Positions 39,501-49,551 of a DNA stretch of 64,000 bases are shown here, one piece after another (position 1 is the stretch's first letter; each line of letters begins with the position of its first letter). The stretch is from Argopecten irradians. Its lineage: Eukaryota > Mollusca > Bivalvia > Pectinida > Pectinidae. The DNA is taken from contig NC_091143.1 of the NCBI RefSeq assembly GCF_041381155.1, positions 24,641,695 to 24,705,694 of the forward strand, written 5' to 3'. The translations under genes and the position numbers were made by a program. The notes below the pieces were generated by a model. The model searched no databases, was not told the DNA's origin, and saw only the letters and a list, made by a program, of their open reading frames with translations.

Positions 39501-42500
39501 GATATGTTTGATATGCCTTTTAGTTCAATGTAGAACATGTGTGAAAATTTTGATTGCATACAGTAGCTCCATACTTTTGGGTTACATGAATTATTTATCA
39601 TTGAATGCTTGTTATCTGTATGTGTCTTATTTTGATGTATTACTTGAGGTCATTGAGTAATGTGATAATGAACATGTATAAGATTAATATAAAGATCGTG
39701 TATTTACTGTATTATGATTATCTAGAATGCCCTAGTCCAGCAGTTTCCTCCCTCGGATGACCTTGCCCTATGGTGTTACTTGCCAATGTCAATGTTGCCT
39801 AGCGATGAGGTACCAGCCATTACATCAACTATGACATCACTCTGCCTACAACACATTGACAGCTTTATCAACGCTGCAGACATCACATGTCAGCATACAG
39901 ATTTATTGGTAAGGATTCTCAGTCTTCACTGTAATGAGAGAGGTCTTATTCTCGCTATTTTAGTTTTTAAAAAAAATATAATAGAAAAATAATAAAAAGC
40001 GCTATTCAATATTTTTGTGTAAATTACTTTGATTTTGTTGTTTCCCACTCACTTCAAGGTGTACCATTTGACCTTTGTAATACTGTATTCGACCCAATAA
40101 ACGCCTATGTCCCTATAGGCACCCTTACCCTTTCGAGGCCTCAATCTCAATTTTCAAGGCATAAATAAAGACAAAAACTGAATAGGTTTGCAACAATTTT
40201 GTCTTAGTAAGCACCTTTTCATTTTTTGTCATTTTTAGCTCACTTGGCCAGAAGGGCCTTTGGGCCTCTTGTTTTAAACGCCCTGGGCGCTAAGTGGGTC
40301 GAATATGGTATTTGTTTTGAATCTTGTTATTTTCTGCCTTACAGCTGTACAGTTTGACCTACCTGATCCATGTAAAATCCTGTTCTGATGTTTGTGGGAT
40401 GCGGCCTGAAATGCTGTCTGGCCTGACTGAGCGTGTGAAGACAATATGGGAGAGTGTTTTTGTATCAGACTGGATGTGTATTACTCAAACTCAGATCTGC
40501 CTTGGCAAACTGCTGCAGTTTTCTGGGCTGGTGATAGAAAAGTTCAGCAACTCAAATCTCCTTAAGGTAAAAGTCCCTGAAAAGCTTGTAAAGCTAACAT
40601 TTTTCCTCACTCAAAACCTTGTAAAGCTAAAATTTTCCAAGAAGCTTGTAAACCTAACATTTTACTCACTCAAAACCTTGTAAAGCCAACATTTTACCTG
40701 TCTGAAAACCTTGTAAAGCTAACATTTTACGTGACTGAAAACCTTGTAAACCTAACATTTTCCCAGATTCAAAACATTGTACACCTAAAATTTTCCTAGC
40801 CTCAAAATCTTGTACACCTAACATTTTCCCAACTCAAAATCTTATTAAGGCTTGTTGATATTTAATTAGTTCTAATCTGATCAAAGTTTTTCTGATTCTT
40901 CTTGATTCTCAGATTATTTTCACATGCCACATATTTGATAAGAATCAGTGTGATACAATAGAGCATCTTATCTGTAAATGGCTGAAATAATTGCAATGAA
41001 CAAGTTATTCGACACGAAAATGCTAAAGAAAGTCACAAACAAAAATAAGTTGGCTGACTTATCAACCAGAGAAAAAATTGATATTAAAAATACTATTTAA
41101 AGTGACCGATGATTTTAATCAGATTATTTTGTTTCCTTGTAGATATTCTCTGTGATGAAATCATGTCTCACACAAAACCCGTGTGAATGGCTTAAGTTTT
41201 CCATAATTGAGTTCCTGAAAACATTTGGAAAAGTCAAACTCGGAGCTGATTTTGAGGTGAGTATTGACTAGTTTGAATCCAGTGAAGATTGTTGTTTGAC
41301 TGATGACAAGTGTCTATCAAATAAAGCTCTACAGAATATGTTATCAACCATGATTACCATCTCATCTTGATGTCGAGGATGCCCGGAGAAAATGGCTGCC
41401 TCTGCTGGATTTTTGCAGCCCAGTATGGTGTCCAAATTCTTTAAAATGTAGTTTTTGTAATTATGTGATGAAAAGTATCTTCAATTTGTATTCACTTCTT
41501 ATGGGATGTTATGAAAATCATCCCAAAGTTTTAATATTTGCTTGCCAAGACTCACAAAAAAACACCTCTTAGTCTTGTTTCATAGATTTTAAAGATCCTA
41601 TGCAAAGATGTATATTTTACACATCAAGGTTTATAGAGTTATGTGGCCTATTTTGTTTACAGCAGAGTAAAGTTCTACAAAAGGTATCATCTGTGTTTGG
41701 AGGTCTGATGACTGACTCATCATGTCTGGTCCATCACTGGAGTTTAGAGGCGTTTACACACTTTGCTGAGGATACAGCTCACGAGACTGTGGTACCTGAT
41801 TGTATGGCACAGGACAACAGACTCCAGGATTGTGTAGTAGCCTACCTCAACAAGGTACTGTCAAACCTTCCCTTAGGGACGACCTGCTTATATAGACCAT
41901 TCTTTCTTTCAGAGTTACAAATGATCAATTTCAACACAATTCAACTCATGTATAAAGACCACTTGGCTATAGCTGTTATGGCCAATTTTAGACAGGTTTA
42001 ATTCTTAGCTTTATATACCAGTATACCATATAAAACTCATTTAAATACATTTCTCTGGGCGAAATTAATAGGCTTGAATGTTGTTTTCCAAACTTATGGA
42101 GATCCAATACCTTAAATATAGTGCAGATCATTAACATTATATCATAATTTTAAACTTGTGGAACTCAAATGCCTTGAAATATAGAGTTTTGCCATGGTCC
42201 TGCCAAATTTTAGTAAACAAGGTTGGAAAGCAACTGTAGTGATGTTTTTAGATACAATGTGTGATTATAAAAGTAATCTTTAAAACTGCAGTGGGAAAAC
42301 TCTTACAATGTGTTTGATATTTTGCTGTAATCTAGGAATAATGTTATTGAGTTTATAGGATGATTTGATATTTTGTATAGATGCCTTTCACTGCCAAGGA
42401 AGGTAACTCCACTGCTGTAGATCGTGTCCGGTGGTTGTGGAAACGAGCAGAGAAACACCAAGCACTTTTGGACTACTCCAGAGAAGTAAGTACACTGTAA

Positions 42501-43768
42501 AAAGTGGACTAACTATAGTTTATAACTTGATAGATTTACTACAACTTTCATAATAAAATTTAACAAGCGTAAATGTATTGATATTATTCCCATGTACATA
42601 ATTGATATTGATTTAATTTTTGTAAATTGTTTGGTCATCTCGTAAGTCACTTAAATGTTTATCACTCATTTGATTTTCTCTTCAGCCTTTACCAAAGAAA
42701 GCCAGAACTACTGCCCCAGATGATGACCCAGTGACAGTAAGTAATAAAGCTAAGCCTTGATGACCTTATAGAGCAATATCAACACTTCTATATCCTAGCT
42801 TGGTAGATAAATAAACAACACAAATCACATCAAAGGTACCAAACACAGAATTGTGAACTTTTCTGTTTTATTTAGGGCACAGCAGTTCAATGTCCACATT
42901 GTCCAGTTATCCCAGAGAGAGCCAAGGTTATTTATGCCATGTAGATATTTCTAGATTTGTAAATCAAAAGTTGAACAGAAAATACGGTTTCAAAAACCTT
43001 TGAAGACCAATGAAATCACTTTGTTATAAGCATGGTTCGTTATACACATACCTTATACAGACATCTTATAGGAACCTTGACTGGGAATGAAAATTACTAT
43101 GTTATGATTGTTTCAAAGCTGTTTCTGAATATGGTATAAGTAGTAATTTCTTGCCTTCATTATTATATCTGTAGTTTATGATTATTGGTTATGATAAGTT
43201 GTAATTTTTGCTGTATATCTTGATTATATTATATCTGTAGTTTATAATTATCAGGTATGATAATTATAATTTCTTGCCTGTTATTATTATATCTGTAGTT
43301 TATAATTATCGGGTATGATAAGTTATAATTTCTTGTAATTTCTTGCCTGTCATTATTATATCAGTAGTTTATAATTATCAGGTATGATAAGTTGTAATTA
43401 CTTGTCAGTCATTATTAAATCTGTATTAAATGTATTGTTTACAGACTCCCAATGTTTATCAGGAAGCATTAGAATCACTGAGGCTCTGTGTACAGGAACT
43501 GGAGCAGGTTTGTACAACCAACGTAATAACTAAAGATGGCGCTTCCTCAAACACGGATCAAGCCTTGAACACAGTTAAAATGGATGTTGATAAAACTCCG
43601 GATAGTATGAACTCATGTAGATTCAAATCTATGGACACTTCTAAGCCTAGCGAAAAATCAGAAGTTAGTAGTTTACCAAGCGTTGGCATTCGTTTATCAC
43701 CAAAACTTGTAGTACATTTACAGACAGCACAAAAAAGAATTTCTTCTCTCCTTAATGAACATGGCTAA
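27459..43768 (+). CDS. FIRRM: FIRRM (C1orf112) orthologue, 24 coding exons
   Basis: Exons: 27459-27548, 27848-27887, 28530-28632, 29408-29512, 30676-30816, 31526-31612, 32445-32520, 33814-33898, 34231-34366, 36206-36357, 36719-36867, 37226-37300, 37702-37788, 37945-38008, 38274-38355, 38765-38847, 39314-39455, 39726-39908, 40345-40566, 41143-41256, 41663-41854, 42381-42485, 42686-42736, 43445-43768. All borders are GT-AG and all phases join. The product is about 957 residues if the 14-bp duplication in exon 3 is discounted (human about 853). Matches to remembered human C1orf112 run end to end: MSQ..LE start, ILKII, ADVWCFIARYGSADLC against MDAWCFLARYGTAELC, and SLEAFTHFAEDTAHETVVP against TLEAFTQFAEGTNHEEIVP. 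Human FIRRM is an alpha-helical nuclear protein that stabilises FIGNL1 and helps remove RAD51 during recombination and mitosis. PLPKKAR near the C terminus could be a nuclear signal. Confidence 0.93.
28082..28260. mobile_element. MITE family 4, about 179 bp, in FIRRM intron 2
   Basis: Terminal inverted repeats AATATGGGGGTTTCGAGATC and GGATTTCGAAACCCCCATAT. A second inverted pair lies inside (ACCGTCGATTAGTTCCACC against GGTGGGACTATTCGACGG). Non-coding. Confidence 0.85.
28530..28632 (+). CDS. FIRRM: FIRRM exon 3 with a 14-bp frame-shifting tandem duplication
   Basis: Acceptor CATTTGCAG ends at 28529. The exon opens in phase 1 with ILKIICQSFLPCVDV, matching human VLKIIVEMFLP. TGTTGATGTGCTGG occurs twice in a row (28567-28580 and 28581-28594). 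With one copy, the frame continues DVLEAEWRVYSQIVSQ and ends phase 0 at CAG|GTTCAA, as exon 4 requires. With both copies the frame shifts and reaches a stop at TAG (28621-28623 region). The duplication is therefore disruptive in this haplotype, or is an assembly artefact. Confidence 0.8.
29577..30005. mobile_element. hAT-like MITE, about 429 bp, in FIRRM intron 4
   Basis: Ends TAGGGCTGTAACTATACA and TGTATCGTTACAGTCCTA are inverted repeats with two mismatches. Flanking 8-bp sites ATCATTAG (29569-29576) and ATCAGTAG (30006-30013) differ by one base and read as a target-site duplication. An 8-bp duplication and TAG-starting ends are typical of hAT elements. Non-coding. Confidence 0.85.
30032..30388 (-). 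mobile_element. MITE family 1, copy C, in FIRRM intron 4
   Basis: Inverted relative to copies A and B. Ends read ATGCTCCACCGCCGACAG and TTGTCAGCGGTGGAGCATCT, with TTAA at 30028-30031 and 30389-30392. The inner block (GTGCCACGGAATTTTTTTCG) is the reverse complement of copy A. Only 27 bp separate it from the hAT-like MITE. Confidence 0.85.
31640..31865 (+). mobile_element. tRNA-derived SINE in FIRRM intron 6
   Basis: The head carries an A-box-like TGGTTGAGTGGTAAAATATC and a B-box-like GAGTTCAAATTCC at about the tRNA spacing. The body holds TTTTTCCTCCGGGTACTTTG and CTTTCCTCCACATCCTAAAC, a Deu-like SINE core as I remember it, and the tail holds TAATAGGATGTTAGTCCAAT then CAAACCAAA. The same family occurs near 60782 and as a head fragment near 9617. 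Confidence 0.8.
32445..32520 (+). CDS. FIRRM: FIRRM exon 7, source of the downstream array
   Basis: Acceptor TTTGTTACAG ends at 32444. The exon encodes AFLTLLDKISIDKNSIEEDA then KDLCY and ends in phase 1 at TTACG|GTAGAT. The last 61 bases of the exon and the first 25 of the intron form the unit repeated in the array 32460-33580. Only this first copy retains the acceptor and the AFLTL start. Confidence 0.85.
32460..33580 (+). repeat. 86-bp array of 13 copies made from the FIRRM exon 7/intron 7 border
   Basis: Each unit runs from CTTGATAAGATATCCATTGA through CTCTGTTACG and the donor GTAGAT or GTAAAT to AACTTGTATAAT. Thirteen copies of GATCTCTGTTACGG recur every 86 bp (32508 to 33540). Copies differ at only a few sites. 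Reading past the true donor meets TAG at once, so later donors cannot extend the frame. The 82-residue minus-strand ORFs across it are translated repeat. Confidence 0.95.
34483..34657. mobile_element. MITE family 3, copy B, in FIRRM intron 9
   Basis: It begins TACCATATTCAACCCAATAA and ends CACTTATTTGGTCGAATACGG, an imperfect inverted pair shared with the copy at 40081-40310. Non-coding. Confidence 0.7.
34849..35995. mobile_element. ACAAGAGG-type repeat, element E2, with 147-bp internal array, in FIRRM intron 9
   Basis: The left side reads CGTTTGGTCCGTCGTCGTGC; the right end reads GTCAGATGACTGTTAAGGCC then CTTGGGCCTCTTGTTC. Inside are about seven copies, at 145-150 bp spacing, of a unit with TTTGGCTGAAACTTGCATGA, GACATGGTCCC and ATCCAAGATGGCCGCCA. 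The small minus-strand ORFs at 35074-35853 are repeat copies. Confidence 0.85.
38163..38355 (+). repeat. Tandem duplication of the 3' splice site and 5' part of FIRRM exon 15
   Basis: True exon 15 is 38274-38355. A diverged copy of its acceptor and first 46 or so bases lies just upstream (exon-like start at 38200, ATGTGCGAGTCTGTATGAGT). The copies are about 75-80 bp apart. If the upstream acceptor were used, the frame would run through the duplicated intron piece and stop at TGA within the second copy (GAT GTG TGA). Confidence 0.85.
38904..39084 (+). mobile_element. ACAAGAGG-type repeat, short copy E3, in FIRRM intron 16
   Basis: It matches the last unit and right end of E2 (TTTGGCTGAAACTTGCATGA, TAGTCAGATGACCGTTAAGG, GGGCCTCTTGTTTT). 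It carries one internal unit where E2 has about seven. Confidence 0.8.
40081..40310. mobile_element. MITE family 3, copy C, in FIRRM intron 18, with nested insertion
   Basis: Ends TACTGTATTCGACCCAATAA and TAAGTGGGTCGAATATGGTA are inverted repeats. A piece of an ACAAGAGG-type element (40236-40275: TAGCTCACTTGGCCAGAAGG, GGGCCTCTTGTTTT) interrupts it, so that family was still moving after this MITE inserted. Confidence 0.8.
40567..40850. repeat. Minisatellite of about 35 bp abutting the FIRRM exon 19 donor
   Basis: About eight diverged copies of AACCTTGTAAAGCTAACATT then TTCC..ACTCAAA. The array starts within about 15 bases of the donor at 40566/40567. It lies wholly in the intron; part of the ORF at 40324-40683 is read-through into it. 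Confidence 0.9.
41866..41990. repeat. Dispersed repeat in FIRRM intron 21
   Basis: Text such as GACGACCTGCTTATATAGAC and TATAAAGACCACTTGGCTAT resembles, in inverted form, the segment near 11250-11435. It is probably a fragment of a common mollusc repeat; the class is not identified. Confidence 0.5.
43140..43430. repeat. Tandem repeat of about 70 bp in FIRRM intron 23
   Basis: Four imperfect copies of a unit with ATATCTGTAGTTTATAATTA and GGTATGATAAGTTGTAATTT then CTTGCC, ending just before the exon 24 acceptor at 43444. Confidence 0.85.
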
Positions 43769-43917
43769 AGCTTGTTAAGTTTGTAAATTAAATCATATTT
43801 TTAACAATTATATCTGTCTTCAAGTTTGTTTTTAAAGTATTTTACATTTTACTGTAAATATACATTTTGGAACCTGTTTATGATAGTTTCAAGTTTTTCA
43901 AGTTTTTCAAGTTTTTA

Positions 43918-45062
43918 GGTCACCTGAGACGAAGTCTCATGGTGACCTATTCTAATCGCCTTTTGTCGGTCGTCATCCGTCGTGCGACGATAAACTTTTT
44001 ACATATTCGACTTCTTCTCCAAATCCACTGAAGCAATTTTAATGGAATTTTGCACAAACTTTCTAAGGCATAAGGCCAGTCAAAATATTGAATTATTTGA
44101 CCCCCACCCCTCAGGGGACTGTGGGAGGGGCCAAAAGGGGTAAAATTGACAAAATTTCAAAAATCTTCTTCTCCACTCACAGATATGGTAGAATCAAATA
44201 ATCTTCATGGATAGAAAGGTCTCAAGGCCCTCTACAAAAATTGTGAATTATATGACCCTGGGGTTTTGGGTTTTCCCCTGGGGTGGGGGTTAAGTTTACT
44301 ATAGTTTATATATTCGGAAAACACATTTTTGAGCATTATTTGGTCATTTGTAATAGGAAATTAGTCAAACGTCGTCAGAATTATCCCTATGAAATGGCTA
44401 TTGAATCCTATTAACAAATTTCTATGACTGACATAAGGGGTCAAATTAGCTAAAACTTCAAAAATCTTCTTCTGAAATTCTGGAACTGGTAGAATCAAAT
44501 ACTCTTCATAGATGGAAAGGTCATAAGGTTCTTTACAAAAATTGTGAATTATATGACCCTGGGGTCTCAAGTGTCTCCCTGGGGAGGGGGTCAAGTTTAC
44601 TATAGTTTATATAGGAAAAAACACATTTATGAACTTTATTTACTTAGTTTTCATAGGAAATTAGTCAAACTGGGTTAGAATTATTAACCTGAAATAGAAT
44701 TTTAAAGTCATATCCATATTGGTCCTGGCCGACGCCCAGGGGCTAGATGGGCGGGGCCAAAAGTCAAATTAGTCAAACTGGGTTAGAATTATTAGCCTGA
44801 GATAGCATTTTAACATCTTATCAATATTGGTCCTAGTTGACCTTTAGGGGCTAGAGGGGTGGGGCCATAAGGGGTCAAAATGGCTAAAATTTAAAAAATC
44901 TTCTGAATTCACAGATTTGATTTTCATAGATTACAAAGTCAAATTTATAAAATCGCTGACTGACTTCAAGGTTCTGGTGGGCCAATATATAGTGTTTATA
45001 TGTCTTTGTTTCATTCTGTATCCGAACTCAGGTGACCGTTAAGGCCCATGGGCCTCTTGTTT
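43918..45062 (+). mobile_element. ACAAGAGG-type repeat, element E5, about 1.15 kb
   Basis: It starts with a strong hairpin, GGTCACCTGAGAC then GAA then GTCTCATGGTGACC. It ends AGGTGACCGTTAAGGCCCAT then GGGCCTCTTGTTT, the end shared with E2 and E3. Inside are two or three diverged units (ATATGACCCTGGGGT, AATTAGTCAAACTGGGTTAG). It begins about 150 bp past the FIRRM stop. No conserved ORF. Confidence 0.8.
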
Positions 45063-45603
45063 ATTTTCCAAATGCAATACAGCATATAGGATTAACAAAT
45101 ACATGAATACATAATACAATAATCGTTGTTATGTTTCAAGATGGCGGATGATAATTCCGATATACTTCATAACAAATTAAACAATTTGATTAATATATGA
45201 GTATGATATACTACTGCAGATTAATGAGGATTTTCCTCTTTTTCTGTTACCTGGATCAAATATTTCCCCAGTTAATTAAAGCTCTTTACATTTTTAGATG
45301 AAAATAACATTATTATTAATCTAATGAGCTTTTACATACTACGTAACTCAGAATAAGCAGGACATAGTAATGCAAAATGCATTTCATCTTCTGCATCATT
45401 TTTTGAAAAAAAAAAACTTGTAACTTGGGTTTATGACCCAAACCAGTCTAATCCCCACCTCAGGGAATTTTTTTCTTTCCTGTTTTTGTCTATTATCAGT
45501 TTGGATTTAAGAAAAACGTGTGACAGAAGTAAGACCTTTAAAACCATGAAACAAACCCTAACCCATCGCAAACGAGAGGGGAGTCACTTTTTATTATTTT
45601 TGA
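45063..45603. other. No gene recognised
   Basis: Short unique spacer between two repeats. ATGGCGGATGATAATTCC near 45143 opens only a very short frame and is not supported as an exon. Confidence 0.4.
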
Positions 45604-47009
45604 GCCTATGTCATGGCGTCCGTCGTCCATCCGTCCGTCCGGTCGTCCTTCGTACGTCCGTCAACATTTCCTTTAAATCGCTACTAGTCATAGAGTTCTG
45701 AATGGATTGTAACCAAATTTGGTCAAAAACATTCTTGGGGAAGGTGAACAGAACTTGTATAAATTTTGGCTCTGATCCCCTGGGGGTAGGAGAGGTGGGG
45801 CCCAATAGGGGAAATAGAGGTAATTCTATAAATCGCTACTTGTCCTAGAGTTCTGCATGGATTGTAACCAAATTTGGTCAAAAACATTCTTGGGGAAGGT
45901 GAACAGAACTTGTATAAATTTTGGCTCTGACCCCCCGGGGGCAGGAGGGGTGGGGCCCAATAGGGGAAATAGAGGTAATTCTATAAATCGCTACTTGTCC
46001 TAGAGTTCTGCATGGATTGTAACCAAATTTGGCCAATAACATTCTTGGGGGAAGGGGAACAGAACTTGTATAAATTTTGGCTCTGACCCCCCTGGGACAA
46101 GAGGGGCGGGGCCCAATAGGGGAAATAGAGGTAAATCCTATAAATCGCTTCTTGTCCTAGAGTTCTGCATGGATTGTAACCAAATTTGGCCAATAACATT
46201 CTTGGGGGAAGGGGAACAGAACTTGTATAAATTTTGGGTCTGACCCCCCGGGGGCAGGAGATACGGGGCCCGATTGGAGAAATTCTATGAATCAATACTT
46301 GTGCTAGAGTTCTGCATGGATTGTTACCAAATTTGGTCAATAACATTCTTGGGGGAAGGGGAACAGAACTTGTATAAATTTTGGCTCTGACCCCACGGAG
46401 ACAAGAGGGGCGGGGCCCAATAGGGGAAATAGAGGTAAATCCTATAAATCGCTACTTGTCCTAGAGTTCTGCATGGATTGTAACCAAATTTGGCCACAAA
46501 CATCCTTGGGGGAAGGAGAACAGAACTTGTATAAAATTTGGCTCTGACCCCCCAGGGATGAGAGGGGTGGGGCCCAATAGGAGAAATAGAAGTAAATCCT
46601 ATAAATCGCTACTTGTCCTAGCATTCTGCATGGATTGTAACCAAATTTGGCAAATAACATCCATGGGAAAAGGGGAACAGAACTTGTATAAATTTTGGCT
46701 CTGACCCTCCGGGGACAAGAGGGGCGGGGCCCAATAGGGGAAATAGAGGTAAATCCTATAAATTGCTACTTGTCCTAGAGTTCTGCATGGATTGTAATCA
46801 AATTTGGCCACAAATATCCTTGGGGGAAGGGGAACAGAACTTGTATAAATTTTGGCTCTGACCTGCTGTGGGCAGGAGGGGCGGGGTCCAATAGGGGAAT
46901 TAGAGTTAAATATTAAAATTCCTTCAGAAAAAAACAATGAACCTGTATTCAGAACATTACTTGGCATTACAAACCAGGTGAGCGATACAGGCCCTCTGTG
47001 CCTCTTGTT
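45604..47009 (-). mobile_element. ACAAGAGG-type repeat, element E6, with 155-bp internal array
   Basis: The left side has a run of CGTCCGTC wording; the right end reads CAGGTGAGCGATACAGGCCC then TCTGTGCCTCTTGTTC, the inverted form of the E1 start. Inside are eight copies of a 155-bp unit (GCATGGATTGTAACCAAATT, GAACAGAACTTGTATAAATT, GGGGCCCAATAGGGGAAATA). Repeated minus-strand ORFs (NPCRTLGQ, YLYFPYWAPP) arise because the unit stays open in one frame; they are not genes. Confidence 0.88.
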
Positions 47010-47126
47010 CTGTATAGAAATTCCTTTTTTTCCCTACCAAAAATTACACTTCTTTTATTTTCAATCTCAAATTTGTTAGACTATATAAATCCAGTAGTAT
47101 TATAAAAGTGTCCGATAATAACCCTG

Positions 47127-47155
47127 CATTCCACCACCACCACCACCACCACCAC
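47127..47155. repeat. (CCA)n microsatellite
   Basis: About nine CCA triplets followed by a C-run. Confidence 0.95.
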
Positions 47156-47188
47156 CCCCCAAAAAAATTCAATCAAGCGAATCAAGGA

Positions 47189-47539
47189 TTTATAAGTGAG
47201 AAGGATTCATCACTGTCTCTTTACACTACTAAAGACCACGCGAGACGTCTATGAACCGGGAATAAAAACATTTTTTCTCAACAAATACTTATCTTATCGA
47301 GTCAAACGAAACACCAATGTAAAGTTAATTAAATCTCACAACGTTTAGTCCTTGCTTGAAGATTTAGAAGAAAGGTCTTAAAAAATAAAAAAATAAAAAA
47401 AAACAGCTCATGAAATGACAGCACGCTTAAGAAAGTAAGACGGTAACCTTGGCCCCCGCAAGCTATATCAAAGGCTGCGTCGGCGAATATCAAAGGAAAA
47501 TCGGTCGGCGCCCAACGTCACGGTCAATGCACAAACATC
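47189..47539 (-). mobile_element. MITE family 5, truncated copy
   Basis: Its start TTTATAAGTGAGAAGGATTC and inner text (GTCTCTTTACACTACTAAAG, CTTATCTTATCGAGTCAAAC) match, in inverse orientation, the copy in the transposase gene (57751-58162). The far end is lost where it meets the 47540-47915 repeat. Confidence 0.75.
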
Positions 47540-47915
47540 TTTCTATAAAGGGTTAGATTTGGCAAAAATGGCCGAAAATGGTACATTTTGTGGCTCAAAA
47601 TTAAGGGGTAGGGATAGCATATAGTCTTATTAATTAAAACTGGTATATTTTTAAAGAAGAATACTAGAAAATAAATTCCACAAACATCCATAAAAATCAC
47701 ACACGTCATTGGGAAATTATGACGTTAATTTCTTGTGTATATGGTCAAAACGGCAAAATTTCCATAATATCCAATATTTTGTCAACTAGGTATATTTGAG
47801 TGACAATAGCTCAAAAACGAGAACACGGACATATATTTTCTCTTCCATTTTCTTTTATGGATATGAACTCCTAGTTCCAAAAATCTATATGAGAGAAAAA
47901 AAAGTTTTGATAAAA
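47540..47915 (-). repeat. Dispersed repeat, copy 2 (partner of 3005-3400)
   Basis: Reverse complement of the segment at 3005-3400 with scattered differences. It lies directly against MITE family 5. Confidence 0.75.
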
Positions 47916-49034
47916 TCAAATTGTGGAAATAGTGGAATATTCCGATAAATGGTCGATAGGTAATTATATATCCTGTTAAATGGTGACCAAATAGTAGGGT
48001 ATTCCGATAAATTTCTGTCTTGACGGCAATGCGAATAAAGTATACATAATGTACATGTAGTTTCATAATTGTCCTCTTTTTAATAATAATTAACGATTTT
48101 TTTAATACATCTTTACATGTGAATTCAGTCATGCAAAAATAATTTTCAAATTCGCTCCTGACAATTTGATATATAGAGAACGCATCGATTTTTATACAAA
48201 TATTTTTTCATGTCAAATAAATGGCATATTTTGATTTGTACACGATAAAACATTAGAATATTAATCAAATAGACAACAAGTCGGAATATTAAACACCCGC
48301 CAAATTTTAATCGGGTACCAAGTCGCATCAGCCAATCAGACGCGATGATACAAATTGATTTTCAGACGTAAGTTACGCAAAATCCTACGTCTACGTTTAC
48401 ACGTACGTGCAGAGTTAAGCCCTTTAGTGAAACACATCTTACGCACACGTAAGTTCGGACGTAAGGTCTACGTTTACGTCTACGTCTACGTGTAGACTTA
48501 CGACCTTTAGAGAAACTCAGTCCTGAGCCTTTGCCCAAAACCCAGTGTGACATTTTCTTCTCATATACGCCCTTGAGGGAATTAAATAAATTAAATGTTA
48601 ATTTTCATAATGCAGGTCCTCATATTTTCCCCGACATTGTTGTAATTACCATACATTAGTTGAATATCACTGCGCCGGGTAGCAAATTGCGAATTTCAGG
48701 GACGAAATAGTTTGAAAGAGCTATTAGAATCATTTCGTGTATGTAGTTTTATAGTACAACAAAGATAAATATATATAGTGAGACAAAATGTCTTTCTATA
48801 ACTGATTTATGTAACTACATTTGTAGGTTTAGAAAGTTCATCTGAAGCACGGAGGGTGTAAAGGTCCTTTATTGGATGTTGTCAGATTAAACGGATGAGC
48901 ACTTATTGTCAGATTAAACGGATGAGCACTTACAGTAATTATATGCACAACATCATCAGTAATCACTCCAGCACTCGTCTATCTTTTTTCTATAAATACT
49001 ACTAGCACTGTATCATCAGACTGGTGAGAAGCAA
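47916..49034. other. No gene recognised; ACGT-rich patch
   Basis: The stretch 48365-48510 is rich in TACGTCTACG-type repeats that recur on both strands and is probably part of a palindromic repeat. A perfect 28-bp tandem duplication (TGTCAGATTAAACGGATGAG) lies near 48878-48933. Confidence 0.4.
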
Positions 49035-49430
49035 ACCTTATATAGTCCCAGTCTTTAAAAAAGGTGATAAATAATCTGGTGAGAACAACAGGCCTGTCAC
49101 TTACTAGTATTGCATGTAAACTTTTACAGCACATTAAAGACAGTAACATAATGTCTCACCTTAAATATCATATTATCCTCACAAATCTCCAACATGTCTT
49201 CAGGTCTGAACTCTCCATTGAAACACAATTTATTCCAACAATTTGATAATTTTAGCCAGAAAATTATACATATAGACGAAAATAAACAAATTGACATGAC
49301 ATTAATGGACTTTTCAAAGGCTTTTGGAAAAGTTCCACACTCAAAGCCTGTTATCTAAAATAAGACACTCGAAAGTTATTAAGTGGTTTCTTTTTATTTA
49401 AACGACAGACATCAAAACGTTATTCTGAAT
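49035..49430 (+). pseudogene. LINE reverse-transcriptase fragment
   Basis: Translated pieces match the fingers/palm start of non-LTR retrotransposon reverse transcriptase: PVFKKGDK, NNRPVSLTSIACKLLQHI, NIMSHLKYHIILTNLQHVFR, ETQFIPTI, then DMTLMDFSKAFGKVPH. DFSKAF.KVPH is the classic motif around the first catalytic Asp. The frame is interrupted by stops and shifts (for example after FIPTI), and both ends of the element are missing. The style is that of the CR1/L2/Jockey group. It ends about 120 bp before the left end of the transposon. Confidence 0.85.
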
Positions 49431-49436
49431 GAAGCA

Positions 49437-49551
49437 CTGCATCATAGATACTCCAGGGGTTCCGATCACTTGCGATCTCTACACCCCTGGACTCATCTTT
49501 GATACTCCGGGGGTTCCGATCTTGACTTACCGGACTATCTCTACAGAACCC
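49437..49551. repeat. Repeated GATACTCC motif just outside the transposon's left end
   Basis: GATACTCCAGGGGTTCCGAT (about 49447) and GATACTCCGGGGGTTCCGAT (about 49500) are near-identical copies. Between them CCAGGGGT and ACACCCCTGG form an inverted pair. Related but weaker wording, GATACTCTACGCTCCAGTAC, is inside the terminal repeat itself. It may be the end of another element into which the transposon inserted. Confidence 0.6.

Noticed and set aside
42888-42930. Extra FIRRM exon (GTAVQCPHCPVIPERAK)
   Set aside because: No donor of fitting phase follows, and exons 23 and 24 already join in phase 0.
45981-46967. Minus-strand ORFs with repeated NPCRTLGQ and FPYWAPP text
   Set aside because: They follow the 155-bp internal array of a non-autonomous repeat and have no start, splice or domain support.
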